Source of the DNA: Pseudomonas sp. A-1
Lineage (GTDB): Bacteria > Pseudomonadota > Gammaproteobacteria > Pseudomonadales > Pseudomonadaceae
NCBI RefSeq assembly: GCF_004801855.1
Contig: NZ_SSTC01000004.1
Location: 35,924 to 99,923, forward strand
Length of the DNA stretch: 64,000 nt
Direction: 5' to 3'
Position 1 is the first letter of the stretch. Each line of letters opens with the position of its first letter. Under the pieces are notes generated by a model, which ran no database searches, was not told where the DNA came from, and saw nothing but the letters and a program-made list of their open reading frames with translations. Both the position numbers and the translations under genes were made by a program. This document shows positions 18,985 to 29,438 of this stretch, one piece after another.

Positions 18985-21900
18985 ATGACCCATGCGACCG
19001 AGCGCGCCAGCACCGTGCAGCTGCGCAGCGACTACCGCCTGAGCGACAGCCTCGAAGCCACCAGCGGCCAGATCTTCCTCACCGGCACCCAGGCCCTGGT
19101 CCGTCTGCCGCTGATGCAGCGCGCCCTCGACCGCGCGCGCGGCCTCAACAGCGCCGGCTTCATCAGCGGCTACCGCGGCTCGCCGCTGGGCATGGTCGAC
19201 CAGGCGCTGTGGAAGGCCAAGCGCCTGCTGGCCGACAACCAGATCGAATTCCTCCCCGCGATCAACGAAGAACTGGGCGGCACCGCGGTGCTCGGCACCC
19301 AGCAGGTCGAGTCCGATCCCGCGCGCACCGTCGACGGCGTGTTCGCCTACTGGTACGGCAAGGGTCCGGGCGTCGACCGCGCCGGCGATGCCCTCAAGCA
19401 CGGCCACGCCTACGGCTCCTCGCCCAACGGCGGCGTGCTGATCGTCGCCGGCGACGACCACGGCTGCGTGTCCTCCTCCATGCCGCACCAGAGCGACCTG
19501 GCCTTCCAGGCCTGGAGCGTGCCGACCGTTTCCCCGGCGACCATCGCCGAATACCTGGAGTTCGGCCTGTACGGCTGGGCGCTGTCGCGCTTCTCCGGCG
19601 CCTGGGTCGGCTTCACCGCGCTGTCCGAGGTGGTGGAAAGCGGCTCGACCGTCGACCTGGACCGCATCCAGACCCGCTTCGACGCTCCGGTGGACTACAC
19701 CCCGCCGGCCGGCGGCCTGCACTATCGCTGGCCGGACCTGCCCTCGCTGCAGCTCGAAGCCCGCCAGGCCGACAAGCTCGACGCGGTGCGCGCCTTCGCC
19801 AAGGCCAACAGCATCGACAAGACCATCGTCGCCTGCGAGCAGGCGCGCTTCGGCATCGTCACCTGCGGCAAGGCGCACCTCGACTTCCTCGAGTGCCTGC
19901 GCCGCCTCGACATCGGCCTCGACGACCTGGCTCGCGCCGGCATCCGCGTCTACAAGATCGGCCTGTCCTTCCCCATCGAGCCGAACCGCGCGCTGGACTT
20001 CGTCAAGGGTCTGGAAGAGGTGCTGGTGATCGAGGAGAAGGCGCCGGTGATCGAGCGCCAGCTGCGCGAGCTGCTCTACAACCAGCCGAGCGAGCTGCGC
20101 CCGCGCCTGCTCGGCAAGCAGGATGCCGCCGGCAAGCCGCTGCTCTCCGCGCTCGGCGAACTGCGCCCGTCGCGCATCATGCCGGTGCTGGCCGACTGGC
20201 TGGCGCGGCAGACCACCGGCCTCGACCGCCGCCACCTGGTTCGCGACTTCACCGCGCCGTCGCAGCTGAGCAACCTGGCCGACGCCGTGCGCCGCTCGCC
20301 GTACTTCTGCTCCGGCTGCCCGCACAACAGCTCGACCAAGGTGCCGGAAGGCTCGCGCGCGCTGGCCGGCATCGGCTGCCACTTCATGGCCAACTGGATG
20401 GACCGCGAAACCAGCGGCCTGATCCAGATGGGCGGCGAAGGTGTCGACTGGGCCGCGCACTCGCGCTTCACCCAGGTGCCGCACGTGTTCCAGAACCTCG
20501 GCGACGGCACCTACTACCACTCCGGCTACCTGGCGATCCGCCAGTCGATCGCCGCCAAGGCCAACATCACCTACAAGATCCTGTTCAACGACGCGGTGGC
20601 CATGACCGGCGGCCAGCCGGTGGACGGCACCATCACCGTCGACGCCATCGCCCAGCAGGTCACTGCCGAGGGTGCGCGCAAGGTGGTGGTGCTCAGCGAC
20701 GACATCGCCAAGTACGACAGCCAGCGCGACCGTTTCCCGGCCAGCACGGCCTTCCACCCGCGCGAGGATCTCGACAAGGTGCAGCGCGAGCTGCGCGAGA
20801 CCTCCGGCGTCACCGTGCTGATCTACGAGCAGACCTGCGCCGCCGAGAAGCGCCGCCGCCGCAAGAAGGGCGAATTCCCCGACCCGGACCGCCGCCTGTT
20901 CATCAACCAGGCGGTCTGCGAAGGCTGCGGCGACTGCGGCGTGGCCTCCAACTGCCTGTCGCTGGTGCCGCTGGAAACCGAGCTGGGCCGCAAGCGCCAG
21001 CTCGACCAGTCGTCGTGCAACAAGGACTACTCCTGCGTCAACGGCTTCTGCCCGAGCTTCGTCTCGGTCAAGGGCGGCCGCGTGCGCAAGGGCGTCGGCG
21101 CCCTGCAGGGCGAGGCCGGCCAGCGCGCCCTGGCCGAACTGCTGAACAACCTGCCGCGCCCGGCGGCCCACGTCTGGAACGCGCCCTACGACCTCTTGGT
21201 CACCGGCGTCGGCGGCACCGGCGTGGTCACCGTCGGCGCGCTGATCAGCATGGCCGCCCACCTCGAATTCAAGTCGGCCAGCGTGCTCGACTTCATGGGC
21301 TTCGCCCAGAAGGGCGGCGCCGTGCTGTCCTTCGTGCGCCTGGCCGACGTGCCGGAGCGCCTCAACCAGGTGCGCATCGACACCCAGCAGGCCGACGCCC
21401 TGCTCGCCTGCGACCTGGTGGTGGCCGCCTCCAGCGATGCCCTGCAGAGCGTCAAGCACGGCCGCACCAAGGTGATCGCCAACCGCCACGTGCTGCCCAC
21501 CGCCGAGTTCGTGCAGAACCCGGACGCCAACCTGCAGACCGAAGGGCTACTGGAGAAGATCCGCCACGCCGTCGGCGCAGCCGGCCTGGAGCTGTGCGAC
21601 GCACAGAGCCTGGCCCAGCGCGCCCTGGGCGACAGCATCGGCGCCAACATCCTGCTGATGGGCTACGCCTGGCAGGCCGGGCTGATCCCGCTGAGCCTGG
21701 AGTCGCTGCAGCGCGCCATCGAGCTGAACGGCGTCGCCGTGCCGATGAACCTGGCCGCCTTCGGCCTCGGCCGTCTCGCCCGCGCCAACCCGCAGGGCCT
21801 GCGCCAGCTGCTCAGCCGCAGCGCCGAGGTGGAGGAGTTCCGCCTGATCGAGGACTTCGACGAGCTGGTCGCCCACCGCGTGCTGCTGCTCACCGACTAC

Positions 21901-22590
21901 CAGAACGCCGCCTACGCCCGCCGCTTCCGCGCGCTGGTCGACGAAGTGGCGAGCGCCGAACGCGCCCTGCTCGGCAAGGACGCCAAGCTGCGCCTGAGCC
22001 CGGCGGTGGCGCGCGGCTACGCCAAGCTGATGGCCTACAAGGACGAGTACGAGGTGGCCCGCCTGTACAGCGACCCGGCGTTTCGCCAGCAGCTGGAAGC
22101 GCAGTTCGAGGGCGACTTCCGCCTGGAGTTCCACATGGCCCCGCCGCTGCTGTCGCGCCCGGGCGCGGACGGCCGCGCCCGCAAGATCACTATCGGTCCG
22201 TGGCTTGCCAAGGTCTTCCCGCTGCTGGCCAAGGCCAAGGGCCTGCGCGGCAGCGCGCTGGACCTGTTCGGCAAGACCGAGGAGCGGCGCATGGAGCGCC
22301 GGCTGATCGAGGAGTACGCCGCGCGCATCCGCGAGCTGCTGCCGCAGCTGAGCCAGGACAACCTCGACGCCGCCGTGCGCATCGCCGCGCTGGCCGAGGA
22401 GATCCGCGGCTACGGCCACGTCAAGCTGGCCAGCGTCGAGCGCGTCAGGGCTCGCGAGGCGCAGCTGCTGCACGCCTTCGCCCCGCAGCGCTACGCCAAG
22501 CCGCAGGCTCCCAAAGCGACGGCGGTCGAGGCGATGCCGGTGCAGGTGGTGCACATCCAGCCGGCGAGGGCCGAACAGAATCCCGCTTGA
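18985..22590 (+). CDS. fused indolepyruvate ferredoxin oxidoreductase (IorAB-type)
   Basis: At 1201 residues this joins the two subunits of archaeal indolepyruvate oxidoreductase in one chain. The N-terminal TPP-dependent part has GFISGYRGSPLGMVDQALW, GGTAVLGTQQ and GGEGVDWAAHSRF. A cluster-binding region CEGCGDCGVASNC begins near residue 645, followed by the gamma-type 2-oxoacid oxidoreductase part (VTGVGGTGVVTVGALISMAA). These enzymes oxidatively decarboxylate aryl pyruvates to aryl-acetyl-CoA with ferredoxin as acceptor; the substrates would be the transamination products of aromatic amino acids, as made by PhhC in this window. The start is the ATG at 18985. A strong terminator follows. 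Confidence 0.92.
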   Translation: MTHATERASTVQLRSDYRLSDSLEATSGQIFLTGTQALVRLPLMQRALDRARGLNSAGFISGYRGSPLGMVDQALWKAKRLLADNQIEFLPAINEELGGTAVLGTQQVESDPARTVDGVFAYWYGKGPGVDRAGDALKHGHAYGSSPNGGVLIVAGDDHGCVSSSMPHQSDLAFQAWSVPTVSPATIAEYLEFGLYGWALSRFSGAWVGFTALSEVVESGSTVDLDRIQTRFDAPVDYTPPAGGLHYRWPDLPSLQLEARQADKLDAVRAFAKANSIDKTIVACEQARFGIVTCGKAHLDFLECLRRLDIGLDDLARAGIRVYKIGLSFPIEPNRALDFVKGLEEVLVIEEKAPVIERQLRELLYNQPSELRPRLLGKQDAAGKPLLSALGELRPSRIMPVLADWLARQTTGLDRRHLVRDFTAPSQLSNLADAVRRSPYFCSGCPHNSSTKVPEGSRALAGIGCHFMANWMDRETSGLIQMGGEGVDWAAHSRFTQVPHVFQNLGDGTYYHSGYLAIRQSIAAKANITYKILFNDAVAMTGGQPVDGTITVDAIAQQVTAEGARKVVVLSDDIAKYDSQRDRFPASTAFHPREDLDKVQRELRETSGVTVLIYEQTCAAEKRRRRKKGEFPDPDRRLFINQAVCEGCGDCGVASNCLSLVPLETELGRKRQLDQSSCNKDYSCVNGFCPSFVSVKGGRVRKGVGALQGEAGQRALAELLNNLPRPAAHVWNAPYDLLVTGVGGTGVVTVGALISMAAHLEFKSASVLDFMGFAQKGGAVLSFVRLADVPERLNQVRIDTQQADALLACDLVVAASSDALQSVKHGRTKVIANRHVLPTAEFVQNPDANLQTEGLLEKIRHAVGAAGLELCDAQSLAQRALGDSIGANILLMGYAWQAGLIPLSLESLQRAIELNGVAVPMNLAAFGLGRLARANPQGLRQLLSRSAEVEEFRLIEDFDELVAHRVLLLTDYQNAAYARRFRALVDEVASAERALLGKDAKLRLSPAVARGYAKLMAYKDEYEVARLYSDPAFRQQLEAQFEGDFRLEFHMAPPLLSRPGADGRARKITIGPWLAKVFPLLAKAKGLRGSALDLFGKTEERRMERRLIEEYAARIRELLPQLSQDNLDAAVRIAALAEEIRGYGHVKLASVERVRAREAQLLHAFAPQRYAKPQAPKATAVEAMPVQVVHIQPARAEQNPA

Positions 22591-22635
22591 GGCAAAGTGG
22601 TCCGGGCACATTCTTTGTCGGCGGTGCCCGGTTTG

Positions 22636-22669
22636 CCGCCCGTACCGCAAGGTACGGGCGGTTTTTTTT
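22636..22669 (+). terminator. intrinsic terminator after the indolepyruvate oxidoreductase gene
   Basis: An 11-bp perfect stem ccgcccgtacc / ggtacgggcgg with loop gcaa is followed by eight T residues, a textbook Rho-independent terminator. Confidence 0.93.
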
Positions 22670-22737
22670 GCTTCCCGGGAAAGCTTCCCGCTGTCTGGCC
22701 ATACTTGGCCTGGCGCCAACGGACATGAGGCACGCCG

Positions 22738-23226
22738 ATGACACCGCTGACCACGCTCCCCCGCCTGACGTTGCTCGCCCTGCTGCTTGGCGCAGCCTCG
22801 TGCAGCGTCCAGCAGCCCGTGCAGGTCATCGACCCGTCCTCGGCGTGCGAGCGGCTGAGAACCTCCTATCCAAGCGCACACGGGCTGGTGCTGTTTGCCG
22901 CCGATGCACCGCGCGCACGCTCGATCCCCTGGTGCTTTCCCGGCACACGCGGCTTCGGGGTGATCGGCTACAACATCAACATTCCCGTTCAGCGTGCCGG
23001 CATGCTCGACATCGCCCTGTCCGAGATCCGGCCGCCCGTGCGCTTCGCCGCGGTGAGCATCGATGTCAGCTGCGCGGGCGACAGCACCGGCAAGCGCTTC
23101 GTGCGGCTGGGCTTCGGCACGCAGTGGTCCCTGCCCGTCGAGCCCGGCGACTACTGCATCAGCCTGATCACCGAGGAGAAGACCGTGCAGGACGTCTGGT
23201 TCACGCTGACGGTGACACGTCCGTAG
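22738..23226 (+). CDS. small predicted lipoprotein, unknown
   Basis: The 162-residue product has a signal sequence ending at LLLGAASC, a possible lipobox, and then a mature part with four further Cys residues and beta-strand-like sequences (LDIALSEIRPPVRFAAVSID, WFTLTVTRP). I do not recognise the family. It begins about 70 bases past a strong terminator, so it has its own promoter. Confidence 0.65.
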   Translation: MTPLTTLPRLTLLALLLGAASCSVQQPVQVIDPSSACERLRTSYPSAHGLVLFAADAPRARSIPWCFPGTRGFGVIGYNINIPVQRAGMLDIALSEIRPPVRFAAVSIDVSCAGDSTGKRFVRLGFGTQWSLPVEPGDYCISLITEEKTVQDVWFTLTVTRP

Positions 23227-23358
23227 CCGCCAGCACCTGTCCTGCGGACATGCGGCCGCAACCAACCTGCGTCGCCACGGTCAAACCGCTCGTAGCACAA
23301 TGGGCGCAGCGCTGGCCAAAGCCACGCCGCCGACCGCGACCATCCTCGAGAGTGTCCC

Positions 23359-24000
23359 TTGCCTGCCGTCCTCCTGCGCCACCTGCTCATCCCCACCCTG
23401 CTCCTGACAGCCGGCAGCGCCTCTGCCGGGCTGGCATGCCCGGCCGGGCAACACGAGCTCTGCGTGCTGACCTGCTTCTGCGCTCCCGGCAGCAAGGAGG
23501 ACATGGGCGAGCTCTACGACGGCGTCGGCCAGATGGCCGCCGCGGGGCTGGAAACCTGGCTGGTGGAGTCGCGCAACACCGCGGCCGCCGGCAACGTGCA
23601 GCCGATCCCGCTGCACATCCGCGCCCAGCTGGAACCCTACTTCGACATGCAGGTGCTGGAGATCGCCCGCTACAAGGTCGGCGACGACACCGAGTTCAAC
23701 GCGGCCAACACCATGCTGCAGAACCCCGACGTGGAAGCGGTGACCCTGATCGACATCATCGTGTTCCGCAGCGCGAAGGACGCCCAGGACAACGTCGCGC
23801 TCTGGGCGCACGAGCTCAAGCACGTCGAGCAGTACCTGCAATGGGGCGTGGCCGAGTTCGCCCGGCGCTATACCCGCGACTACGACGCCGTCGAGGCGCC
23901 GGGCTACGAGATGCAGCGCAAGGTGGCGCAGGCGCTGCGCGCCAGCACGGCTCCCGCCAGGCCGGCAGCGCCATCGCCGGCACCGGCCGGCAAGCCCTGA
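23359..24000 (+). CDS. secreted HExxH protein, DUF4157-like
   Basis: The product is 213 residues if it starts at the TTG at 23359, the only start that places a complete signal peptide (HLLIPTLLLTAGSASAG) at the N-terminus. The mature part has a Cys-rich beginning and, at residues 151-155, HELKH, an HExxH zinc-site pattern within WAHELKHVEQYLQWGVAEFA, as in DUF4157 (eCIS core) proteins. The C-terminus is Pro/Ala-rich and looks disordered. DUF4157 members are putative metalloproteases; whether this one is active is unknown. It converges with sixA, 4 bases away. Confidence 0.68.
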   Translation: MPAVLLRHLLIPTLLLTAGSASAGLACPAGQHELCVLTCFCAPGSKEDMGELYDGVGQMAAAGLETWLVESRNTAAAGNVQPIPLHIRAQLEPYFDMQVLEIARYKVGDDTEFNAANTMLQNPDVEAVTLIDIIVFRSAKDAQDNVALWAHELKHVEQYLQWGVAEFARRYTRDYDAVEAPGYEMQRKVAQALRASTAPARPAAPSPAPAGKP

Positions 24001-24004
24001 GCCC

Positions 24005-24499
24005 CTATTCCCTGCCCTTCTTCGGGTAGTCGAGCCGCACCTTCGCCAGCTTCCAGTGGCCGACGTCCAGCCATGTATCGGTATCGAAGCGCAGTTCGGC
24101 GACGGCACAGGTCGGCAGCCGGGCGATCTCTTCGGCCAGGCGCCGGGCCAGTTCGGCCAGCTCGGGGTTATGGCCGACCAGCATCACCCGCTTGCAGCCG
24201 TCGTCGAGTCCGTGGATCACGGCGAGCAGATCGTCGGCCGGGCAGGCATACAGCTGCTCCTCCAGGCGGATGTCGCCGCGCCGATAGCCGAGCGCCCTGG
24301 CCATGGCCTCGGCCGTGGTCCGCGCGCGCAGCGCGGGGCTGGAAAGGATCAGGTCGGGCAGCACCTCGTGCCTGGCCAGGCGCCGGGCCATCTTCGCCAG
24401 GTCGCGCCAGCCGCGCTCGGCCAGCGGACGTTCGTGGCCCGCCAGGCTGGGGTCGTCCCAGCTCGACTTGGCGTGACGCACCAGGAACAGCGTCTTCAT
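24005..24499 (-). CDS. sixA: SixA-type phosphohistidine phosphatase
   Basis: This 164-residue protein of the histidine phosphatase superfamily lacks the alpha-helical insert of larger members, as SixA does. The catalytic motif is at the N-terminus (FLVRHAKSSWDDP) and the second catalytic His is in MLVGHNPELAELA. In E. coli SixA dephosphorylates phosphohistidine of nitrogen-PTS proteins. The start at 24499 (MKTLFLVRHAK) is the usual one; an upstream ATG would add 11 residues. Confidence 0.85.
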   Translation of the reverse strand: MKTLFLVRHAKSSWDDPSLAGHERPLAERGWRDLAKMARRLARHEVLPDLILSSPALRARTTAEAMARALGYRRGDIRLEEQLYACPADDLLAVIHGLDDGCKRVMLVGHNPELAELARRLAEEIARLPTCAVAELRFDTDTWLDVGHWKLAKVRLDYPKKGRE

Positions 24500-24567
24500 G
24501 GCTTTCCCCCAACTCGACCGGCCTCGACTCAAGCTAGCCCAGCGCCGGCGACCTGCAAGGGCCAGGC

Positions 24568-26127
<1,560 letters not shown>

Positions 26128-26178
26128 GGGAAAGCCCGGGTTGTGCTTGTTGTCGGGACGGGGAGCGCCTGGCGGCGC

Positions 26179-26195
26179 ATTCTTGCGTCAAGAAT
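26179..26195. promoter_or_regulatory. 17-bp perfect palindrome in the phhR promoter
   Basis: ATTCTTG-CGT-CAAGAAT is a perfect inverted repeat located 52-68 bases before the phhR start. It does not match the TyrR consensus, so another regulator or DNA-bending site is possible. Confidence 0.4.
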
Positions 26196-26259
26196 ATGTG
26201 ACAATCCGGACGGATGAAAGCCCCCGCAGGCCGCTGCCGGCGGGACATCGGCGGCGATT

Positions 26260-26277
26260 CGTAACGACGAAATTACA
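26260..26277 (+). promoter_or_regulatory. candidate PhhR/TyrR box upstream of phhC
   Basis: The sequence GTAA-N8-TTAC (26261-26276) followed by A has the core of the TyrR box TGTAAA-N6-TTTACA. It lies about 128 bases before phhC and 133 before phhR, the expected place for control of both divergent genes. Confidence 0.55.
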
Positions 26278-26403
26278 GATACACCACTGTCACGCCCGGC
26301 GCCTGCCCCGGCCCCGGCTGCGCATGCCCGCTCCTTGCGGTATCCATGGCGCCGACAACGCCAAGAAGAGGCCGCACCGCCGGCCCACTGCAGAGGAACA
26401 TCC

Positions 26404-27609
26404 ATGAGTCACTTCCAGTCCGTCGCCCGCGTGCCCGGTGATCCGATCCTCGGCCTGATGGAGGCCTTCCGCGCCGATCCCAGCCCGGCCAAGCTCGACC
26501 TCGGCGTCGGCGTGTACAAGGACGCCCAGGGCCGCACGCCGATCATGGCGGCGGTCAAGCTGGCCGAGCAGCGCCTGCTGTCCAGCGAGACCACCAAGGG
26601 CTACACCAGCGGCCACGGCGACGCCGAGTTCGGCGAGCTGCTGCTGCGCCTGGTGCTCGGCCAGGACTCTCCGCTGCTGGCCGGTCAACGCGGTGGTCAA
26701 CGCGCCGGCACCACCCAGACCCCGGGCGGCACCGGCGCCCTGCGCCTGACCGCGGACTTCCTCTTCCACTGCCTGCCGGGGCGCGGGATCTGGCTGAGCG
26801 ACCCGACCTGGCCGATCCACGAAACCATCTTCGCCGAGGCCGGCCTGGCGGTGCACCACTATCCCTACGTCGGCGCCGACAACCGCCTCGACGTCGAAGG
26901 GATGCTGGCGGCCCTGGAGCAGGTGCCGAGCGGCGACGTGGTGCTGCTGCACGCCTGCTGCCACAACCCCACCGGCTTCGACCTGTCGCGCGACGACTGG
27001 TACCGGGTGCTCGACGTGGTGCGCCGCCGCGAGCTGCTGCCGCTGATCGACTTCGCCTACCAGGGCTTCGGCGACGGCCTGGAGGAGGACGCCTGGGCGG
27101 TGCGCCTGTTCGCCGCCGAGTTGCCGGAACTCTTGATCACCAGCTCCTGCTCGAAGAACTTCGGCCTGTACCGCGAGCGCACCGGCGCGCTGATCGTCTG
27201 CGCCGCCGGTCACGACAAGCTGCTCGACGTGCGCAGCCAGCTGGCCTCGCTGGCCCGCAACCTGTGGTCGACCCCGCCGGCCCACGGCGCCGCGGTGGTC
27301 GCCGCGATCCTCGGCGACCCGGTGCTGTCGCTGCAGTGGCAGACCGAGCTGGACGCCATGCGCGAGCGCGTGCTGCGCCTGCGCCACGGCCTGGTCGAGG
27401 CCCTGCAGCCGTTCGGCCTGGCCGAGCGCTTCGCCCACATCGCCGTGCAGCGCGGCATGTTCTCCTACACCGGCCTCAGCCCCGAGCAGGTGCGCCGCCT
27501 GCGCGAGGAGTCCAGCGTGTACATGGTCGGCAGCGGCCGCGCCAACGTCGCCGGCCTCGACGAGCAGCGCCTGGGCGAGCTGGCCGCGGCCATCGCCCGC
27601 GTCTGCTGA
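26404..27609 (+). CDS. phhC: aromatic amino acid aminotransferase (PhhC/TyrB type)
   Basis: This 401-residue fold-type I, class I aminotransferase has TPGGTGALRLTADFL, WLSDPTWPIHETIF, the PLP-contact CCHNPTGFDLSRDDW, DFAYQGFGDGLEEDA and the PLP-lysine region SSCSKNFGLYRERTGAL. It transfers the amino group of tyrosine or phenylalanine to 2-oxoglutarate, making the 4-hydroxyphenylpyruvate used by Hpd. The start at 26404 (MSHFQSVARVPGDPI) has AGAGGAAC just upstream. It diverges from phhR. Its stop codon is immediately followed by an inverted-repeat element. Confidence 0.92.
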   Translation: MSHFQSVARVPGDPILGLMEAFRADPSPAKLDLGVGVYKDAQGRTPIMAAVKLAEQRLLSSETTKGYTSGHGDAEFGELLLRLVLGQDSPLLAGQRGGQRAGTTQTPGGTGALRLTADFLFHCLPGRGIWLSDPTWPIHETIFAEAGLAVHHYPYVGADNRLDVEGMLAALEQVPSGDVVLLHACCHNPTGFDLSRDDWYRVLDVVRRRELLPLIDFAYQGFGDGLEEDAWAVRLFAAELPELLITSSCSKNFGLYRERTGALIVCAAGHDKLLDVRSQLASLARNLWSTPPAHGAAVVAAILGDPVLSLQWQTELDAMRERVLRLRHGLVEALQPFGLAERFAHIAVQRGMFSYTGLSPEQVRRLREESSVYMVGSGRANVAGLDEQRLGELAAAIARVC

Positions 27610-27763
27610 GAACCTGCCCACGATCTGCTGCGCGTCGGCCATGCTGCATTGAACTCGGTCTCGGAATGCTCATTTGCACCCAGCAAACTCCGCTTCCTCA
27701 ACCGATTTCGCGGGGCCGCCTAGGCCTTGCCTGGCTCTAGCTCGCGAGATCGTGAACAGGTTC
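27610..27763. repeat. 154-bp terminal-inverted-repeat element (MITE-like)
   Basis: The ends are 17-base inverted repeats matching at 15 positions (gaacctgcccacgatct at 27610-27626; its complement at 27747-27763 differs only at the central CC/TT). No coding capacity is seen and no target duplication is obvious. The left end starts at the base after the phhC stop. Short elements of this kind occur in multiple copies in Pseudomonas genomes and are probably non-autonomous; copy number cannot be judged here. Confidence 0.65.
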
Positions 27764-27776
27764 TGCCTCTCGTAAC

Positions 27777-27806
27777 GAAACGGGGCGCCCACAGGCGCCC
27801 CGTTTC
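27777..27806. terminator. bidirectional terminator between phhC and aroP
   Basis: A 13-bp perfect stem gaaacggggcgcc / ggcgccccgtttc with a 4-base loop lies between convergent genes, with A residues on one side and T residues on the other, so it can work for both strands. Confidence 0.85.
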
Positions 27807-27821
27807 TGTTTACCCTCCCCC

Positions 27822-29207
27822 TCAGCGGCGCGCCAGCGCCAGCTTCAGGCGATAGCCGCCCCAGATCAGCAGCAGCCACACCGGGATGGCGTAGACCGAC
27901 AGGTTGATCCCCGGGATCTGCAGCATCACCCCCAGGATCAGCAGCACGAAGGCCAGGCACAGGTAGTTGGCGAACGGATACCAGAACGCCGGGAAGCCCG
28001 GCTGCACGCCTTCGCGCACCTTGCTGGCACGGAACTTGAGGTGCGAGAAGCTGATCATCGCCCAGTTGATCACCAGCGCCGCCACCACCAGCGACATCAG
28101 GATCTCCAGCGCGCCCTTGGGCAGCAGGTAGTTGACCAGCACGCACAGCAGGGTGATCAGCGCCGACACGGCGATGGCCAGCACCGGCACGCCGCGCCTG
28201 TTCAGGCTCATGAACACCCGCGGGGCATCGCCCTGCTCGGCCAGGCCGTAGAGCATCCGGCTGTTGCAGTAGACGCCGCTGTTGTACACCGACAGCGCCG
28301 CGGTCAGCACCACGAAGTTGAGGATGTTCGCCGCCGCATCGCTGCCGATCAGCGCGAAGATCTTCACGAACGGACTGCTGCTGTAGGGATCGCCGGCGGC
28401 GCTGAGGGTCTGCAGCAGCGCATCCCAGGGATACAGGCAGAGCAGCACGGTCAGCGCGCCGACGTAGAAGATCAGGATGCGGTAGACCACCTGGTTGATC
28501 GCCTTGGGGATCACCTTGCGCGGCTCGGCCGCCTCGGCGGCGGTGATGCCGACCAGCTCCAGGCCGCCGAAGGAGAACATGATGAAGGCCAGCGCCATCA
28601 CCAGGCCGCCGACGCCGTTGGGGAAGAAGCCGCCGTGCGCCCACAGGTTGCTGACCGCGGCCTGCTCGCCGCCGGCACCGCTCAGCAGCAGGTACAGGCC
28701 GAGGACGATCATGCCGATGATCGCCACCACCTTGATGATGGCGAACCAGAACTCGGCCTCGCCGAACATCTTCACGTTGGTCAGGTTGATCGCGTTGATC
28801 AGCACGAAGAACGCCGCCGCCGTGGCCCAGGTCGGCACCTCCGGCCACCAGAACTGGATGTACTTGCCCACCGCGGTCAGTTCGGCCATGCCCACCAGGA
28901 TGTACAGCACCCAGTAGTTCCAGCCGGAGAGGAAGCCGGCGTAGCCGCCCCAGTACTTGTGGGCGAAGTGACTGAACGAGCCGGCCACCGGCTCCTCGAC
29001 GATCATCTCGCCGAGCTGGCGCATGATCAGGAAGGCGATGAAGCCGGCGATGGCGTAGCCGAGGATCATCGACGGCCCGGCGGTCTGCAGGACCCCGGCC
29101 GAGCCGAGGAACAGGCCGGTGCCGATGGCGCCGCCCAGGGCGATCAGCTGGATGTGGCGGTTTTTCAGGCTGCGCTGCAGCTCGCCCGAATGCGGGTGGG
29201 TGTCCAT
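27822..29207 (-). CDS. aroP: aromatic amino acid permease, AroP type
   Basis: This 461-residue member of the APC superfamily, amino acid transporter family, should have 12 transmembrane segments. Family signatures are the N-terminal IQLIALGGAIGTGLFLGSAG, EMIVEEPVAGSFSHFAHKYW after the second segment, and SFGGLELVGITAAEAAEPRK before the sixth. The pattern and length fit AroP/PheP, proton symporters for phenylalanine, tyrosine and tryptophan. Its place beside phhC and a second transporter fits aromatic amino acid uptake. AnsP or LysP-like specificity cannot be fully excluded by eye. Confidence 0.85.
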   Translation of the reverse strand: MDTHPHSGELQRSLKNRHIQLIALGGAIGTGLFLGSAGVLQTAGPSMILGYAIAGFIAFLIMRQLGEMIVEEPVAGSFSHFAHKYWGGYAGFLSGWNYWVLYILVGMAELTAVGKYIQFWWPEVPTWATAAAFFVLINAINLTNVKMFGEAEFWFAIIKVVAIIGMIVLGLYLLLSGAGGEQAAVSNLWAHGGFFPNGVGGLVMALAFIMFSFGGLELVGITAAEAAEPRKVIPKAINQVVYRILIFYVGALTVLLCLYPWDALLQTLSAAGDPYSSSPFVKIFALIGSDAAANILNFVVLTAALSVYNSGVYCNSRMLYGLAEQGDAPRVFMSLNRRGVPVLAIAVSALITLLCVLVNYLLPKGALEILMSLVVAALVINWAMISFSHLKFRASKVREGVQPGFPAFWYPFANYLCLAFVLLILGVMLQIPGINLSVYAIPVWLLLIWGGYRLKLALARR

Positions 29208-29389
29208 GGTCTGGCGTCCCTCAGGATGGAGATCGGCGCCGCAACGGCCTCGTGGGCCGACGCGCCGGAGTGATTCACGTCGGGTGAACGGGTTGCCTGC
29301 GCCTGCCGGCTACAAGCATGGTCGAGCGCGGTCGTTTTGCCACGACCGGCGCAAGGGGCGCGCAGTATAGCGGCGCCCCGGAAATGACA

Positions 29390-29412
29390 GAACCCGGCAC
29401 GAGGCCGGGTTC
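29390..29412 (-). terminator. hairpin downstream of the NSS transporter gene
   Basis: The arms gaacccggc / gccgggttc form a 9-bp stem with a 5-base loop 27 bases past the transporter stop, before aroP. Confidence 0.55.
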
Positions 29413-29438
29413 CGGGGTTACCACGAAGGGGCGCAGGC

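Noticed and set aside
18444..24029. An 1861-codon open frame on the plus strand
   Set aside because: It crosses a strong terminator and two real genes in another frame and is Arg/Pro/Ala-rich throughout. It reflects high GC, not coding.
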